Below are positions 5,289 through 13,785 of a stretch of 33,052 nucleotides of DNA, one piece after another; within the stretch, counting starts at the first letter, position 1; every line of letters starts with the position of its first letter. A model generated the notes under the pieces. That model made no database searches. It saw only the letters and a program-made list of their open reading frames with translations, and was not told where the DNA came from. Both the position numbers and the translations under genes were made by a program. The DNA comes from Brevundimonas sp. (lineage in GTDB: Bacteria; Pseudomonadota; Alphaproteobacteria; Caulobacterales; Caulobacteraceae): assembly GCA_004296955.1 (NCBI GenBank), contig SCVB01000033.1:1-33052 (forward strand), read 5' to 3'.

Positions 5289-6512
5289 ATGACCCCCCAG
5301 ACCATCGATGTCCTGATCGTCGGCGCCGGCGCGGCCGGGATGATGTGCGCCATCGAGGCCGGGCGGCGCGGGCGCTCGGTGCGGCTGATCGACCACGCCC
5401 GGGCCCCGGGCGAGAAGATCCGCATCTCCGGCGGCGGGCGCTGCAACTTCACCAACACCGGGACCGGCCCCGCCAATTTCCTCGGCGAGAACCCGCGGTT
5501 CGCCACCTCGGCCCTGAAGCGGTTCAGCCAGCACGACTTCGTCAAACGCGTCGACCGCGCCGGCATCGCCTGGCACGAGAAGACCCTCGGCCAGCTGTTC
5601 TGCGATGACTCGGCCAAACAGATCATCCGCATGCTGACCGACGACCTGCGGGCGGCGGGCGTGGTCCTGTCGCTGGGCGTCTCGGTCGAGCGGGTCGACC
5701 GCGTCGCCGACGGCTATGAGGCCGCCCTGTCGGACGGCTCCGTGGTCCGCAGCCGGTCGCTGGTCCTCGCCACCGGCGGCAAGTCGATCCCGAAAATGGG
5801 TGCCACCGGCTGGGCCTATGACACGGCCCGCCAGTTCGGCCTGCGCGTCACCGACACCCGCCCGGCCCTGGTCCCCCTGACCTTCGAGGCCGGCCTGCTG
5901 GAGACCCTCAAACCCCTCGCCGGCGTCGCCGTGGACGCCGTGGTGAAGGGCGGCGGGACGGCCTCAAGTAGCCCGAAGGGCGATAGGCCACAGGCAAGCT
6001 TCGCCGAGGCCATGCTGTTCACCCATCGCGGCCTGAGCGGCCCCGCCATCCTCCAGATTTCGAGCTACTGGCGCGAGGGCGAGGCCATCACCGTCGCCAT
6101 GGCCCCCGGCGAGGACCTCTACGCCCGCCTCAAGGCCGCCAAGGAGGAGAACGGCAAACAGATGGTGCACACGGCGCTGGGCCATCTGATCCCCCGCCGC
6201 CTCGCCGAAAGCGTCTGCGACCGCGAAGGCGTCAAGGGCAAGCTGGCCGAGGTCGGCGACAAGACCCTGCGCCGCCTCGACGCCGCCGTGAACGCCTGGA
6301 CCGTCAAGCCCGTCGGCTCCGAAGGCTACCGCACCGCCGAGGTCACCCTGGGCGGCGTGGCTGTCGACCAGCTGGACCAGCAGACCATGGAGGCCCGGTC
6401 CGTCCCCGGCCTCTACGTCATCGGCGAGGCCGCCGACGTCACCGGCTGGCTCGGCGGCTACAATTTCCAGTGGGCCTGGTCGTCGGGTTGGGCGGCGGGG
6501 CAGCATTGTTAG
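5289..6512 (+). CDS. HI0933/BaiN-type NAD(P)/FAD-dependent oxidoreductase
   Basis: This 407-aa flavoprotein belongs to the HI0933/YhiN/BaiN family. The dinucleotide loop [17 protein letters not shown] follows the N-terminal strand (about 12-28). The family signature GGGRCNFTN comes soon after. A second FAD-contact motif, ATGGKS, lies near residue 161. The C-terminal [27 protein letters not shown] is diagnostic. The physiological substrate of this family is generally unknown; BaiN of gut clostridia acts on bile-acid intermediates, and that function should not be transferred here. An odd stretch, [12 protein letters not shown], interrupts the region before [16 protein letters not shown] and corresponds to a repeat-like DNA insertion. 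ATG 5289 is the only start that gives the full dinucleotide fold. Confidence 0.92.
   Translation: MTPQTIDVLIVGAGAAGMMCAIEAGRRGRSVRLIDHARAPGEKIRISGGGRCNFTNTGTGPANFLGENPRFATSALKRFSQHDFVKRVDRAGIAWHEKTLGQLFCDDSAKQIIRMLTDDLRAAGVVLSLGVSVERVDRVADGYEAALSDGSVVRSRSLVLATGGKSIPKMGATGWAYDTARQFGLRVTDTRPALVPLTFEAGLLETLKPLAGVAVDAVVKGGGTASSSPKGDRPQASFAEAMLFTHRGLSGPAILQISSYWREGEAITVAMAPGEDLYARLKAAKEENGKQMVHTALGHLIPRRLAESVCDREGVKGKLAEVGDKTLRRLDAAVNAWTVKPVGSEGYRTAEVTLGGVAVDQLDQQTMEARSVPGLYVIGEAADVTGWLGGYNFQWAWSSGWAAGQHC
5966..5999 (+). repeat. Putative in-frame palindromic insertion inside the flavoprotein gene
   Basis: The 34-nt stretch contains the hairpin GCCC-GAA-GGGC and encodes [10 protein letters not shown] in a variable loop of the HI0933-type protein. 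Its composition and hydrophilic product stand out from the surrounding conserved sequence. It resembles protein-coding palindromic elements that invade reading frames. No second copy is visible in this window, so the assignment is tentative. Confidence 0.35.
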
Positions 6513-6590
6513 GGTCGAGGGTCGAGAGGCGAGGGTCGAGTAAGGAATTGGCCCGGTCCCTTCGCCCTGACCCCTCGCCCCTCGACCCTT
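6513..6590. repeat. GTCGAGG palindromic spacer element, copy 1
   Basis: The gap between the flavoprotein and trmD is filled by GGGTCGAGGGTCGAG-type units (about 6511-6540) and their inverse, CCCTCGCCCCTCGACCC (about 6571-6588). A second element of the same make-up separates groES and groEL. It can fold into a long hairpin but lacks a terminal T run, so a dispersed palindromic repeat is more likely than a terminator. Confidence 0.6.
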
Positions 6591-6610
6591 CTCGCGCTAC
6601 GAACCCCGCC

Positions 6611-7375
6611 ATGACCCCCCGCCCCCCCTTCACCGCCACCGTCCTGACCATGTTCCCCGAGGCGTTTCCGGGCCCCCTCGGCGTCTCGCTGATCGGCTCG
6701 GCGTGGCGCGAGCGCGGGCTCTGGAGCCTTGATACGGTTGACATCCGGGCCTTTTCCACAGATACGCGCGGCTTCCTGGACGACACCCCCGCGGGTGGCG
6801 GGCCGGGAGCCGTGTTGAAAGCGGACGTGGTGGCCAGGGCGCTCGACAGCGTTTCCGGCCCGCCCCGGCCGCTTTTGTACATGAGCGCCCGGGGTCGGCC
6901 CCTGACCCAGGCGCGCGTCAAGGAATGGGCTCGGGCGGACGGGATCACCGTCCTCTGCGGCCGGTTCGAGGGGGTGGACCAGCGCGTGCTCGACGCGCGC
7001 GGGTTCGAGGAGGTCTCCGTCGGGGACGCGGTGCTCGCCGGCGGCGAGGCGGCGGCCATGGTGGTCATCGAGGCGTGCGTAAGACTGCTGCCCGGCGTCC
7101 TCGGCCAGGCGGACAGTCTCAGTAGCGAGAGTTTCGAGGACGGCCTTCTGGAGCATCCGCAGTACACGCGACCGCGGACGTTCGAGGGGCTGGAGATACC
7201 CGAGGTTCTGCTGTCCGGAGACCATAAAAAGGTCGCCGCATGGCGCGAAGAGCAGCGGCGATTGACGACCCGGGAACGCCGGCCAGACCTCTGGGCGGCT
7301 TATCCGGACAAGACCAATGCGGGACCAGGGCCCGCCAAATCACAGGTAAAGAGCGCAAAAGCTCGAGGAGAATAG
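6611..7375 (+). CDS. trmD: tRNA (guanine-N1)-methyltransferase TrmD
   Basis: This 254-aa enzyme methylates G37 next to the anticodon in tRNAs reading CNN codons, using S-adenosylmethionine; it prevents frameshifting. The start [19 protein letters not shown] matches the family N-terminus, so ATG 6611 is preferred over upstream in-frame codons that read through the repeat spacer. The trefoil-knot region carries [25 protein letters not shown] and [17 protein letters not shown]. The C-terminal half has [11 protein letters not shown] and [13 protein letters not shown]. rplS follows after one base, the usual trmD-rplS pairing. rpsP and rimM, often upstream in other bacteria, are not here. Confidence 0.97.
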   Translation: MTPRPPFTATVLTMFPEAFPGPLGVSLIGSAWRERGLWSLDTVDIRAFSTDTRGFLDDTPAGGGPGAVLKADVVARALDSVSGPPRPLLYMSARGRPLTQARVKEWARADGITVLCGRFEGVDQRVLDARGFEEVSVGDAVLAGGEAAAMVVIEACVRLLPGVLGQADSLSSESFEDGLLEHPQYTRPRTFEGLEIPEVLLSGDHKKVAAWREEQRRLTTRERRPDLWAAYPDKTNAGPGPAKSQVKSAKARGE

Positions 7376-7376
7376 A

Positions 7377-7805
7377 ATGAACATCCTGCAGACGATCGAA
7401 GCCGAAGAAAAAGCCCGCCTCGTTGAGAAGCGCGCCATCCCGGACTTCCAGCCCGGCGACACCCTGCGCGTCATGGTCAAGATCAAGGAAGGCGAGCGCG
7501 AACGCATCCAGGCCTTCGAGGGCGTCTGCATCGCCCGCGCCGGCGGCGGCGTGAACGAGAATTTCACCGTCCGGAAGATCTCCTTCGGCGAAGGCGTGGA
7601 GCGGGTCTTCCCGATCCTGTCGCCGAACATCGACGCCATCGAGGTCAAGCGCCGCGGCGTAGTCCGGCGCGCCAAGCTCTATTACCTGCGCGACCGTCGC
7701 GGCAAGTCCGCCCGGATCGCCGAAAAGCAGACGATCCGCCCGGTCAAGGGCGTCGTGGTCCCGGAAACCGGCTCCGCCCAGAAGGCCGACGAGACCGAAG
7801 CGTAA
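7377..7805 (+). CDS. rplS: 50S ribosomal protein L19
   Basis: This 142-aa protein matches L19 throughout, including [49 protein letters not shown] and [17 protein letters not shown]19 sits at the 30S-50S interface. The tail of about 20 residues after KQTIRPVKG is an extension common in alphaproteobacteria. GAGGAG lies 8-13 nt upstream of ATG 7377, inside the end of trmD, so translation is coupled. A strong intrinsic terminator follows at 7831. Confidence 0.98.
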   Translation: MNILQTIEAEEKARLVEKRAIPDFQPGDTLRVMVKIKEGERERIQAFEGVCIARAGGGVNENFTVRKISFGEGVERVFPILSPNIDAIEVKRRGVVRRAKLYYLRDRRGKSARIAEKQTIRPVKGVVVPETGSAQKADETEA

Positions 7806-7830
7806 GCCGCTTCAAACTGCTGAAATGACG

Positions 7831-7861
7831 AAGGCCCCGGTCAGGAGACCGGGGCCTTTTT
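7831..7861 (+). terminator. Rho-independent terminator of trmD-rplS
   Basis: A perfect 12-bp stem pairs AAGGCCCCGGTC (7831-7842) with GACCGGGGCCTT (7847-7858) across a 4-nt loop, followed by a T run to 7861. It sits 25 nt after the rplS stop. The A's at the left edge could also serve the convergent DUF2383 gene. Confidence 0.93.
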
Positions 7862-7879
7862 CATCGGTGGCGGACCGGC

Positions 7880-8365
7880 CTACTGCGGATACAGCCGTCC
7901 GCCCGCGTCCTTCTGGCCTTCCAGGCTGTGCTTGAGGTCGCGCATCTGGTCATGGCCGTCCTTCACGGTGGCATAGGCCCGGCGGATGGCTTCGCGCGTG
8001 GTCGAGGAAACGTCGGAATCCTCAAGCGCAGTCTCGAACTTGCCCTTGATGAAGTCCTCGCCGTTCTCGACGGAGTTCACCACCGCCTGCTCGTCGCGCA
8101 GCAGGGCGTGTTTGACGTCGAGGAAGGCGCGGTGGGCCTTGGCCAGGATGGTGCCGTCGTCCTCAGGTTCGCCGCCGAGGTTGCGGACCGTGCCCTGAAG
8201 ATCGGCGGCCACCTGCTGGCGCTCGAAGCTGCGGGCCTCGAACAGGGCGCGATAGTTGGGCTTGTCCGTTTCCTTCGCGGCCTCGCGATAGCCGTCGGCG
8301 CTGTCGATGGTGGTTTCGATCAGGCTGTTCAGAACGTGGATGTCGTGATGGTTGGGCGTGGTCAT
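7880..8365 (-). CDS. DUF2383 / PA2169-family four-helix-bundle protein
   Basis: This 161-aa protein is almost wholly helical and has the ferritin-like PA2169/DUF2383 pattern: VLNSLIETTIDSADGYREAAKE near the start, FERQQVAADLQ in the middle, and HRAFLDVKHALLRDEQAVVNSVENGEDFIK later. Members are often found among general-stress genes, but their biochemical role is not known. It converges on rplS and shares the terminator region. I found no EcfG-type promoter upstream, unlike the stress genes further right. The start is preceded on its strand by AGAAAGG. Confidence 0.88.
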   Translation of the reverse strand: MTTPNHHDIHVLNSLIETTIDSADGYREAAKETDKPNYRALFEARSFERQQVAADLQGTVRNLGGEPEDDGTILAKAHRAFLDVKHALLRDEQAVVNSVENGEDFIKGKFETALEDSDVSSTTREAIRRAYATVKDGHDQMRDLKHSLEGQKDAGGRLYPQ

Positions 8366-8438
8366 GGCCGGGCCTTTCTCTGTTTCCGGGAGGAGACAGG
8401 AGAGCGCGGGCGGGCCTGAAAAGGTTTCAGCGTGGCCG

Positions 8439-9245
8439 TTACAGTTTTGTCCGCAACGACCACAGCTCCGGGAAGCAGCGGCGCTGAAGGGTCTCGGTCA
8501 GATAGGCGACGCCCTCGGTGCCGCCTGTGCCGCGGCGGCGGCCGATGATGCGTTCGACGGTGACGACGTGTTTGTGCCGCCAGGTCAGCAGGGCGTCGTC
8601 CAGATCGACCAGCTTTTCCGCCAGTTGGTAGAAGGGCCACCAGCGGGCGGTGTCGCGGTAGACCTCGAGCCAGGCGTTCTCGACGCCTTCCGAGGGCTCG
8701 TACGGCCGGCTGACGTCGCGGTTCAACACCTCGGCCGGCACCGGCAGGCCGGCCGCCGCCAGCCGGGCCAGGACATCGTCATAGAAGCTCGGCGCAGCGA
8801 GGGCGGCGCTGAGGGCGGCATGGGCTTCGGGCCGGCCCTCGTGGAAGCGGAGGAAGCGATCGTCCTTGAGCCCCAGCATGTATTCGAAGCGCCGGAACTG
8901 GTCGCTCTGGAAGCCGGACGATGAGCCCAGCACGCCGCGGAAACGCAGATAATCGGCCGGCGTCATGGTGGCCAGGATGTCCCAGCTCATGGTCATGACC
9001 GCCTGGATGCGGCTGACGCGCGCCAGACTCTTGTAGGCCGGCACCAGATCGCCGGCGCGGACCAGGGTCTGGGCCAGGGTGACCTCATGCAGGATCTGTT
9101 TGAGCCACAGTTCCTTGGTCTGGTGAATGATGACGAACAGCATTTCGTCATGCTCGGTCGACAGCGGATGCTGGGCGGCGAGCAGGTCATCGAGCGCCAG
9201 ATAGCCGGCGTAGGTGATCTCGGAGGGCTTTGCTGCGTCGGTCAT
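8439..9245 (-). CDS. kynA: Tryptophan 2,3-dioxygenase
   Basis: This 268-aa cytosolic haem enzyme opens the indole ring of L-tryptophan to N-formylkynurenine, the first step of the kynurenine pathway. The N-terminal signature HDEMLFVIIHQTKELWLKQ is at about 32-50. Near the C-terminus, WRHKHVVTVERIIG carries the probable proximal haem ligand (His226) and is followed by the GTGGTEG substrate-binding loop. Length fits the bacterial family. kynB and kynU are not in the window. The gene lies 31 bp after a small membrane-protein gene on the same strand and may be the last member of that leftward unit. Confidence 0.96.
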   Translation of the reverse strand: MTDAAKPSEITYAGYLALDDLLAAQHPLSTEHDEMLFVIIHQTKELWLKQILHEVTLAQTLVRAGDLVPAYKSLARVSRIQAVMTMSWDILATMTPADYLRFRGVLGSSSGFQSDQFRRFEYMLGLKDDRFLRFHEGRPEAHAALSAALAAPSFYDDVLARLAAAGLPVPAEVLNRDVSRPYEPSEGVENAWLEVYRDTARWWPFYQLAEKLVDLDDALLTWRHKHVVTVERIIGRRRGTGGTEGVAYLTETLQRRCFPELWSLRTKL

Positions 9246-9276
9246 TCGCGACCTATCGCGCGGGAGGCGCGACGGC

Positions 9277-9570
9277 TCAAGGCTTGTCGGACTCGCCGCC
9301 GATGTCTCCGGGCTGATCCGCTCGGTCGTCCCAGCCTTCCCGGCTGGACTTGAAGGCCAGGGCCATCAGGGCCCAGGTCAGGGCCGCCGTGCCCGCAACA
9401 CCGAGGGAAAGGGCGATTAGGCCGTGGACGCCCAGAGGGCCGCCGCCGATGGCGGACCAGGCGAGGGTCACGCCCCAGGTCGCGGCCGCAGCAACCACAA
9501 CAAACAGGAGAAGCCTGAGCAGAAGCCGCGGAAGGCTTCGCCGCCGGGGCGGGATCAGCGCTGGACCCAC
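9277..9570 (-). CDS. Small two-helix membrane protein
   Basis: This 97-aa frame has a basic N-terminus (PPRRRSLPRLLLR) and two hydrophobic segments at about 15-40 and 49-73. A polar, acidic tail ends in GGESDKP. No ATG is available; GTG 9570, with AGGG just upstream, is the only plausible start and overlaps the end of the ydbL-like gene by 16 nt. It lies in the same direction as the ydbH-ynbE-ydbL genes and could belong to that unit. I do not recognise a family. Third-position GC is high throughout, which supports coding. Confidence 0.6.
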   Translation of the reverse strand: MGPALIPPRRRSLPRLLLRLLLFVVVAAAATWGVTLAWSAIGGGPLGVHGLIALSLGVAGTAALTWALMALAFKSSREGWDDRADQPGDIGGESDKP

Positions 9571-9941
9571 TGGCCCTGGGCGTTGCGGTACCACTGGCCG
9601 GTGCTGATGCGCGGCAGGAGCTGGGTCTGGAACATGCGCGCCGCGGCGGCCTCGGCCGTGGCGCCGTCGCCGGCGGCCTGGGCGCTGCGGGCATAGGCCT
9701 CGCGACGGGCGGCGTTGGTGACCTGGACAGCCTCGGTCAGGGCGGCGTCGGAAGAGGGGACGCGGAAGCCGAGGTAGCCGTCGGCCTGTTCGCCCACAGT
9801 CCCCTGCGCCTTGGCGGCGTCGATCGTCGCCTTCTGGGCCGGGGTCTGGGCCAGGGCCGCGCCCGCGGCCACGCCGAGGGCCATGATGGCCGCCGTCACG
9901 ACGAAGAGCTTGCGGAATGACATCTCGGGCAACTTTCGCAT
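9555..9941 (-). CDS. ydbL: YdbL-family periplasmic protein (DUF1318)
   Basis: This 128-aa secreted protein has a signal peptide at about 1-31 (hydrophobic core FVVTAAIMALGVAAGAALAQ). The mature region resembles YdbL/DUF1318, with QKATIDAAKAQGTVGEQADGYLGF and the ending GQWYRNAQGQWVQR. In E. coli, YdbL works with the lipoprotein YnbE and the AsmA-like bridge protein YdbH in moving phospholipid to the outer membrane. The same three genes are adjacent here. The ATG at 9941 overlaps the ynbE stop by one base; a second ATG six codons later (9923) would also leave a complete signal peptide. Confidence 0.88.
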   Translation of the reverse strand: MRKLPEMSFRKLFVVTAAIMALGVAAGAALAQTPAQKATIDAAKAQGTVGEQADGYLGFRVPSSDAALTEAVQVTNAARREAYARSAQAAGDGATAEAAAARMFQTQLLPRISTGQWYRNAQGQWVQR

Positions 9942-10129
9942 CAGAACAGGTTGGGGTTTTCGACGAGGAGGTCCTGAAGCTCCTTGTCGAGGCGCACGCG
10001 AACATCGGCGTCGAGTTTCGCGTAGATCTGGATCGGGTCGACCTGCAGCCGAACCGTGGGCGTGCAGGCGCCGGCTCCAACGGCGGCGATGAGGCCGAGC
10101 AGGGCGAGGCTGGTGCGCGTCCGGGTCAT
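9941..10129 (-). CDS. ynbE: YnbE-family lipoprotein
   Basis: This 62-aa lipoprotein has a hydrophobic leader (LALLGLIAAVGAGA) before Cys22, the probable lipid-modified residue. The mature part, PTVRLQVDPIQIYAKLDADVRVRLDKELQDLLVENPNLF, is typical of YnbE. In E. coli, YnbE is an outer-membrane lipoprotein that stacks onto YdbH to complete a beta-structured bridge across the periplasm. The gene lies between ydbH (82 bp upstream) and ydbL (1-nt overlap), giving the canonical order. Confidence 0.88.
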   Translation of the reverse strand: MTRTRTSLALLGLIAAVGAGACTPTVRLQVDPIQIYAKLDADVRVRLDKELQDLLVENPNLF

Positions 10130-10211
10130 GAGGCGTGGTCTCCGGTCTTCAATCCGCAGCGATCTAACGCTCTGGAGGGTGAATGGGTTCTGAACGGCGA
10201 AGGTGGCCTGA

Positions 10212-13200
10212 TCAGGGCGTAGTCGACGAGGGCGCCGACGGGCGGCCGCCGCGGGCGCGGTTCAGCTCCAGCAGATCGCCGACCAGCTGGTTGAGATTCA
10301 GGGTCGTGTCCAGCGTCAGGTCGATTCCCGTCCCCGAGGGCAGGTCGAGGGGGCGGTTGAGGAATTCACGGCTGATGAACTCGGCGAGTGGAATTCTCAG
10401 CTCCTGATGCTGGGGTGGATCGTGGCGGCCGCGGATGCGGAACAGCACGCCGATCCGCCCCTCGTCGAGGCTGTTGACCTCGGCCGAGAGGATGTCGAAC
10501 GACAGGTTTTCCATCGCCTGATAGGCCAGATCCTCGACGACGCCGGGAGGAACCGCCTCGCCGCCGCCGCCCGCCTCGAGACCGCTGAGCGCTTCGCGCG
10601 CGATCGACAGCCGTCCGGGCTGCACCGCAGCCAGCGACCCGCCGGAGATGCGGACGCCGTTCACCCGGTCGGAGGTGAAGGGCAGACGGCCGGAGACCAC
10701 CGCGTCGAGATTGACCTTTTCGCCAAAGCCGGCGCCCGCGATCACCTGACCCAGCTGGACATTCTCCAGCACGATGACGCCCGTGATCGGCTGGGCGGGA
10801 TCTAGCGGAACGGCGAACGGCTCGACCCGGATGCGCCCGCCTCCGACGGTCAGGTCGCCGGCCTCGATCGTCACCGCGGCCTTGTCCAGGCCGAAGGTCA
10901 GGGCGATGTCGGTCAGGGGGACGGCTGATTCCAGGAGATCGGCGGTCAGCCGCTGGCCCGGCGCCGCAGTCAGCGGAGCCAGATTGGTGAAGTCGACCGT
11001 CCCTCGCAGGCCCTTCACGGGGCCGGCGGGACTGGTGAAGTCGAGGCCGGGGATGATCAGCCGGCCCGAACTGGTCCCTTCCGCCTCCGCGCGCCAGTCG
11101 ACGCGGCCCTCGAAGGCGACGGAGCCGGTCGCCGGCGAGCCGACGAACGCCGCCATGGGGCTGAGGTCGGCGGGCTGCAGCCCGCCCCCGGCGAAGGTGA
11201 TGGACGGGGCGTCGATGGTCAGCCCGCCTGCGCCGGCCTGGCCGTCATGAGCCAGGGTCAGGCGGCCGAGCCTCAAGCCGCCGCGATCAAGGTCGAAGGC
11301 GCCGGTCCAGTCCTCGTCAGCCAGCCGGGCGGAGCCCGCCGCGGTCAGGGGATGGAAGCGCAACGGCGTGGTGGCGTCCTCGACCGTCGCCCGGTCGACG
11401 CGCGCCTCCAGCCCCAGGCCGCCCGGACCGCCCGTGGCGGTGAAGCCGCCTTCGGCGTCCCTAAAATCCAGGGCGAGGAAAGGAGCGGAGGCGTCGAGGC
11501 TGCGCATGAGCCCCTCCGCCCGCCAGCGCCCGTCCGCGACGCTGACCAGCGGGCGGTCGACCGGACAGATCTCGCCCGCGATCCCGGCGACATCGTTCTC
11601 ATCCAGTTCGAGACGTTCGACGGTGAGCGGTATGCAGCGGGCGGCGACGTAGGTGAGCCGACCCCCGGACGAGGCGAGCTCGCCACGCGTCTGGAGCGCG
11701 ATCCCCCGGGCCAGACCGAAATCCAGGGCGGCCCTTCCGTCCAGCACAGCTGTGAAGCCGGAGGGGGTCAGCCGCCAGGCGGGAATGTCGAAGGCGGCCT
11801 CGGGCAGGCCCTCCCCCCGACTCGCCGTCAGCGACAGGGCGCCGCCGCCCGCCTGGCCCTGCGGGGCCGCGAAGATCGGCGTCGCGACCGGGCTGAGGGT
11901 GAGCAGCCCTCCATTGACCGGGCGCAGTGTGACCGGTCGAGACAGGATCAGGCGCGTCCCCGAATGCCCCGTGCTCAGCTGGAAGGCGGGAGCGTCGACC
12001 GCGAAAGCCGAGAGGGCGCGCTTCATCCCCGCCAGTTCGGGCAGGTCGTCGCCGGCGGGCGGTCCGAACAGAGGCCAGGCGCCGCGGGCGGCCCTGAAGC
12101 CTCCGCTCGCATTGAGGCGAAGGCCCCCGTCGGAGACGAGGTCGAAATCCGCGGCGCCGCGGACGGCGGTCAGGCTGAGGTCGTCCCAGTCCAGCCGGTC
12201 CGCCGACAGGGAGACCGGTCCTTCGGCCTCGACCGCCGCGCCACGGCCGCCGAGCGCCAGTCGGGCGGCGCTCAGATTGACCCCGACGCCGTCCAGCCCA
12301 CCCCCTGCGGCGCGGGCGGCGGACAGGACCGCCCCGCCATCCAGACGCCAGCTCATGCCGTTTGCGTCGCGGGCCACCCGGGTCCGCGCTTCGGTCAGGC
12401 GCAGGCGCGCCGTCGAGGCCGATCCGCCGGGCCCGTCGACGCGGGCGACGCGGAGCTCGGCCCCGCCTGTCCCGTCGATGCGGAAGGTCTCGATCCAGCC
12501 CGAGGTCTGGCCGTCGAAGGCCAGGTGCAGGTCGGCGTCGCGCAGGGTGTTCTCCCCGGCGGAGAGGCGGGCGGCGGCAAGGCGCAGATCGAGCCGCGCC
12601 CGGCCGTCGCCGCGCCGGGTCTTGAGATCGGGATATGGCAGATCCCCGACGAAGGTCAGGCGCGCAGCCTGGCCGTTCAGGCCGGGCAAGTCGGCGCTGT
12701 CCGCAGCGGCGGCGAGACGGAGGGCGACCCGGTCGCCCGTGGTCGCCAGATCGATCGTGGCCTGCAGTCCGCGGGCCTCGAGGTCGCCGCTCCGGAAGGC
12801 CGTCGCCGGCATCCGGGCGGTCAGACGCATCAGCTTGCCGTCGTCGATCCGGGCGTCGCCGAGGATGCTGGTCGGTCCGAAATCGGTGTCGAGCCGCACC
12901 CGTCCGCTCTCGATCAACACCAGCGGGCCGGGGCTTTCAGGGCGCGGCGGGCGGCCCATGAAGCGCTCGACCAGAGGATCCAGCGAGCCGAGGGTCAGCT
13001 TGCCGCCGCGGACGCTGGCGCGGAGCACCGGCCGCACCAGGCGGATCCGGCGCGGCGTCAGTCCGAGACCGCCCTTCGACCAGGGGGCGCCGATGGCGTA
13101 GTCGACCTCGACCCGCTCGACCGTGACATCGGGATCAGCGGCGTCGCCGATGCGGATGCTGGCCACCAGGCCGTCCAGTTCGACCCGCTCGACCTGCATG

Positions 13201-13391
13201 TCGGCCTCGATGCCCTGCTGCTCCAACCAGCCGATCAGGACCTGGCGCGTCGCCGTGCGTCGATTGAGGTAGAGCAGGGCCGTCAGGACCAGAAGCAGGC
13301 CGACGACAACGGCCAGGACGCGCAGCGCCCGACCGCCCCGAGGCCTTCGGAGCCGCGTGGAAGGCGGGACAGGATCGGTCGCGGCGCTCAT
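10212..13391 (-). CDS. ydbH: YdbH-family AsmA-like intermembrane lipid-transport protein
   Basis: This 1059-aa protein has one N-terminal membrane helix (about 24-44, LRVLAVVVGLLLVLTALLY) and a very long periplasmic region. That region is made of repeated short beta strands and glycine- and aspartate-rich turns, as in the AsmA/TamB/YdbH group. The C-terminal 250 residues carry the best-conserved part, including GVIVLENVQLGQVIAGAGF, VSGRLPFTSDRVNGVRISGGSLAA and LNLNQLVGDLLELNRARGG. It should anchor in the inner membrane and form a hydrophobic groove for phospholipids toward YnbE. Length is somewhat above E. coli YdbH (about 880 aa). A long open frame on the opposite strand is a shadow of its codon bias. 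Confidence 0.9.
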   Translation of the reverse strand: MSAATDPVPPSTRLRRPRGGRALRVLAVVVGLLLVLTALLYLNRRTATRQVLIGWLEQQGIEADMQVERVELDGLVASIRIGDAADPDVTVERVEVDYAIGAPWSKGGLGLTPRRIRLVRPVLRASVRGGKLTLGSLDPLVERFMGRPPRPESPGPLVLIESGRVRLDTDFGPTSILGDARIDDGKLMRLTARMPATAFRSGDLEARGLQATIDLATTGDRVALRLAAAADSADLPGLNGQAARLTFVGDLPYPDLKTRRGDGRARLDLRLAAARLSAGENTLRDADLHLAFDGQTSGWIETFRIDGTGGAELRVARVDGPGGSASTARLRLTEARTRVARDANGMSWRLDGGAVLSAARAAGGGLDGVGVNLSAARLALGGRGAAVEAEGPVSLSADRLDWDDLSLTAVRGAADFDLVSDGGLRLNASGGFRAARGAWPLFGPPAGDDLPELAGMKRALSAFAVDAPAFQLSTGHSGTRLILSRPVTLRPVNGGLLTLSPVATPIFAAPQGQAGGGALSLTASRGEGLPEAAFDIPAWRLTPSGFTAVLDGRAALDFGLARGIALQTRGELASSGGRLTYVAARCIPLTVERLELDENDVAGIAGEICPVDRPLVSVADGRWRAEGLMRSLDASAPFLALDFRDAEGGFTATGGPGGLGLEARVDRATVEDATTPLRFHPLTAAGSARLADEDWTGAFDLDRGGLRLGRLTLAHDGQAGAGGLTIDAPSITFAGGGLQPADLSPMAAFVGSPATGSVAFEGRVDWRAEAEGTSSGRLIIPGLDFTSPAGPVKGLRGTVDFTNLAPLTAAPGQRLTADLLESAVPLTDIALTFGLDKAAVTIEAGDLTVGGGRIRVEPFAVPLDPAQPITGVIVLENVQLGQVIAGAGFGEKVNLDAVVSGRLPFTSDRVNGVRISGGSLAAVQPGRLSIAREALSGLEAGGGGEAVPPGVVEDLAYQAMENLSFDILSAEVNSLDEGRIGVLFRIRGRHDPPQHQELRIPLAEFISREFLNRPLDLPSGTGIDLTLDTTLNLNQLVGDLLELNRARGGRPSAPSSTTP

Positions 13392-13785
13392 GGACCGGTC
13401 ATATCGGGACAGACGGCCCGGAGGAAAGGGTGATGAGCAAAGGAAACCGCCCGATCAGCACAGGAATCGTGTCCTTTGAAACACAGAGCAGTGGCCAATC
13501 CGCCACTTCAAGTGCGCCGGGGGTCAGTTCGGGACAATGCGTCCAGGGGAAGAGTCTATTCACTGCTGAAACGCTACGAATACACAGTCGGGTTCCTCCG
13601 ATAGTCTCATGGTTCACGCAAGCTTTACCGGCGACTACGGCTCCGGTTAACGCGCTGTAACGAACCATCTTCCCATGATGGGACGGACGGGCTATACGGC
13701 CTGTCTCGCGAAGGGGGCTGCTCCGGCGCGATCCTTGCTATTAGTGGCTTTGGCGCCGGTCGGCGTCGTCGTTTGTCGGGGACCG
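13392..13785. other. Divergent promoter region between ydbH and the M23 peptidase gene
   Basis: About 390 bp of lower GC, with no supported gene. A GANTC (GAATC) CcrM site occurs near 13464. A CtrA-like box is at 13647-13661. An upstream extension of the peptidase frame to 13675 exists but lacks a ribosome site, so I treat 13675-13785 as leader. Confidence 0.5.
13647..13661. promoter_or_regulatory. CtrA-like box (TTAA-N7-TAAC)
   Basis: TTAA at 13647-13650 and TAAC at 13658-13661 are separated by 7 nt, one substitution from the Caulobacter CtrA consensus TTAA-N7-TTAA. It is 125 bp ahead of the M23 peptidase start, where cell-cycle control would make sense. One mismatch and no in vivo support keep confidence low. 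Confidence 0.35.

Noticed and set aside
11247-13433. 728-aa rightward open frame
   Set aside because: It is antisense to ydbH with a low-complexity Arg/Gly/Gln/Ala product, as expected from codon bias in GC-rich DNA.
13567-13595. GGAAC and CGTT on the minus strand ahead of ydbH
   Set aside because: The spacer is 18 nt, outside the 16-17 nt used by EcfG-type sigma factors.
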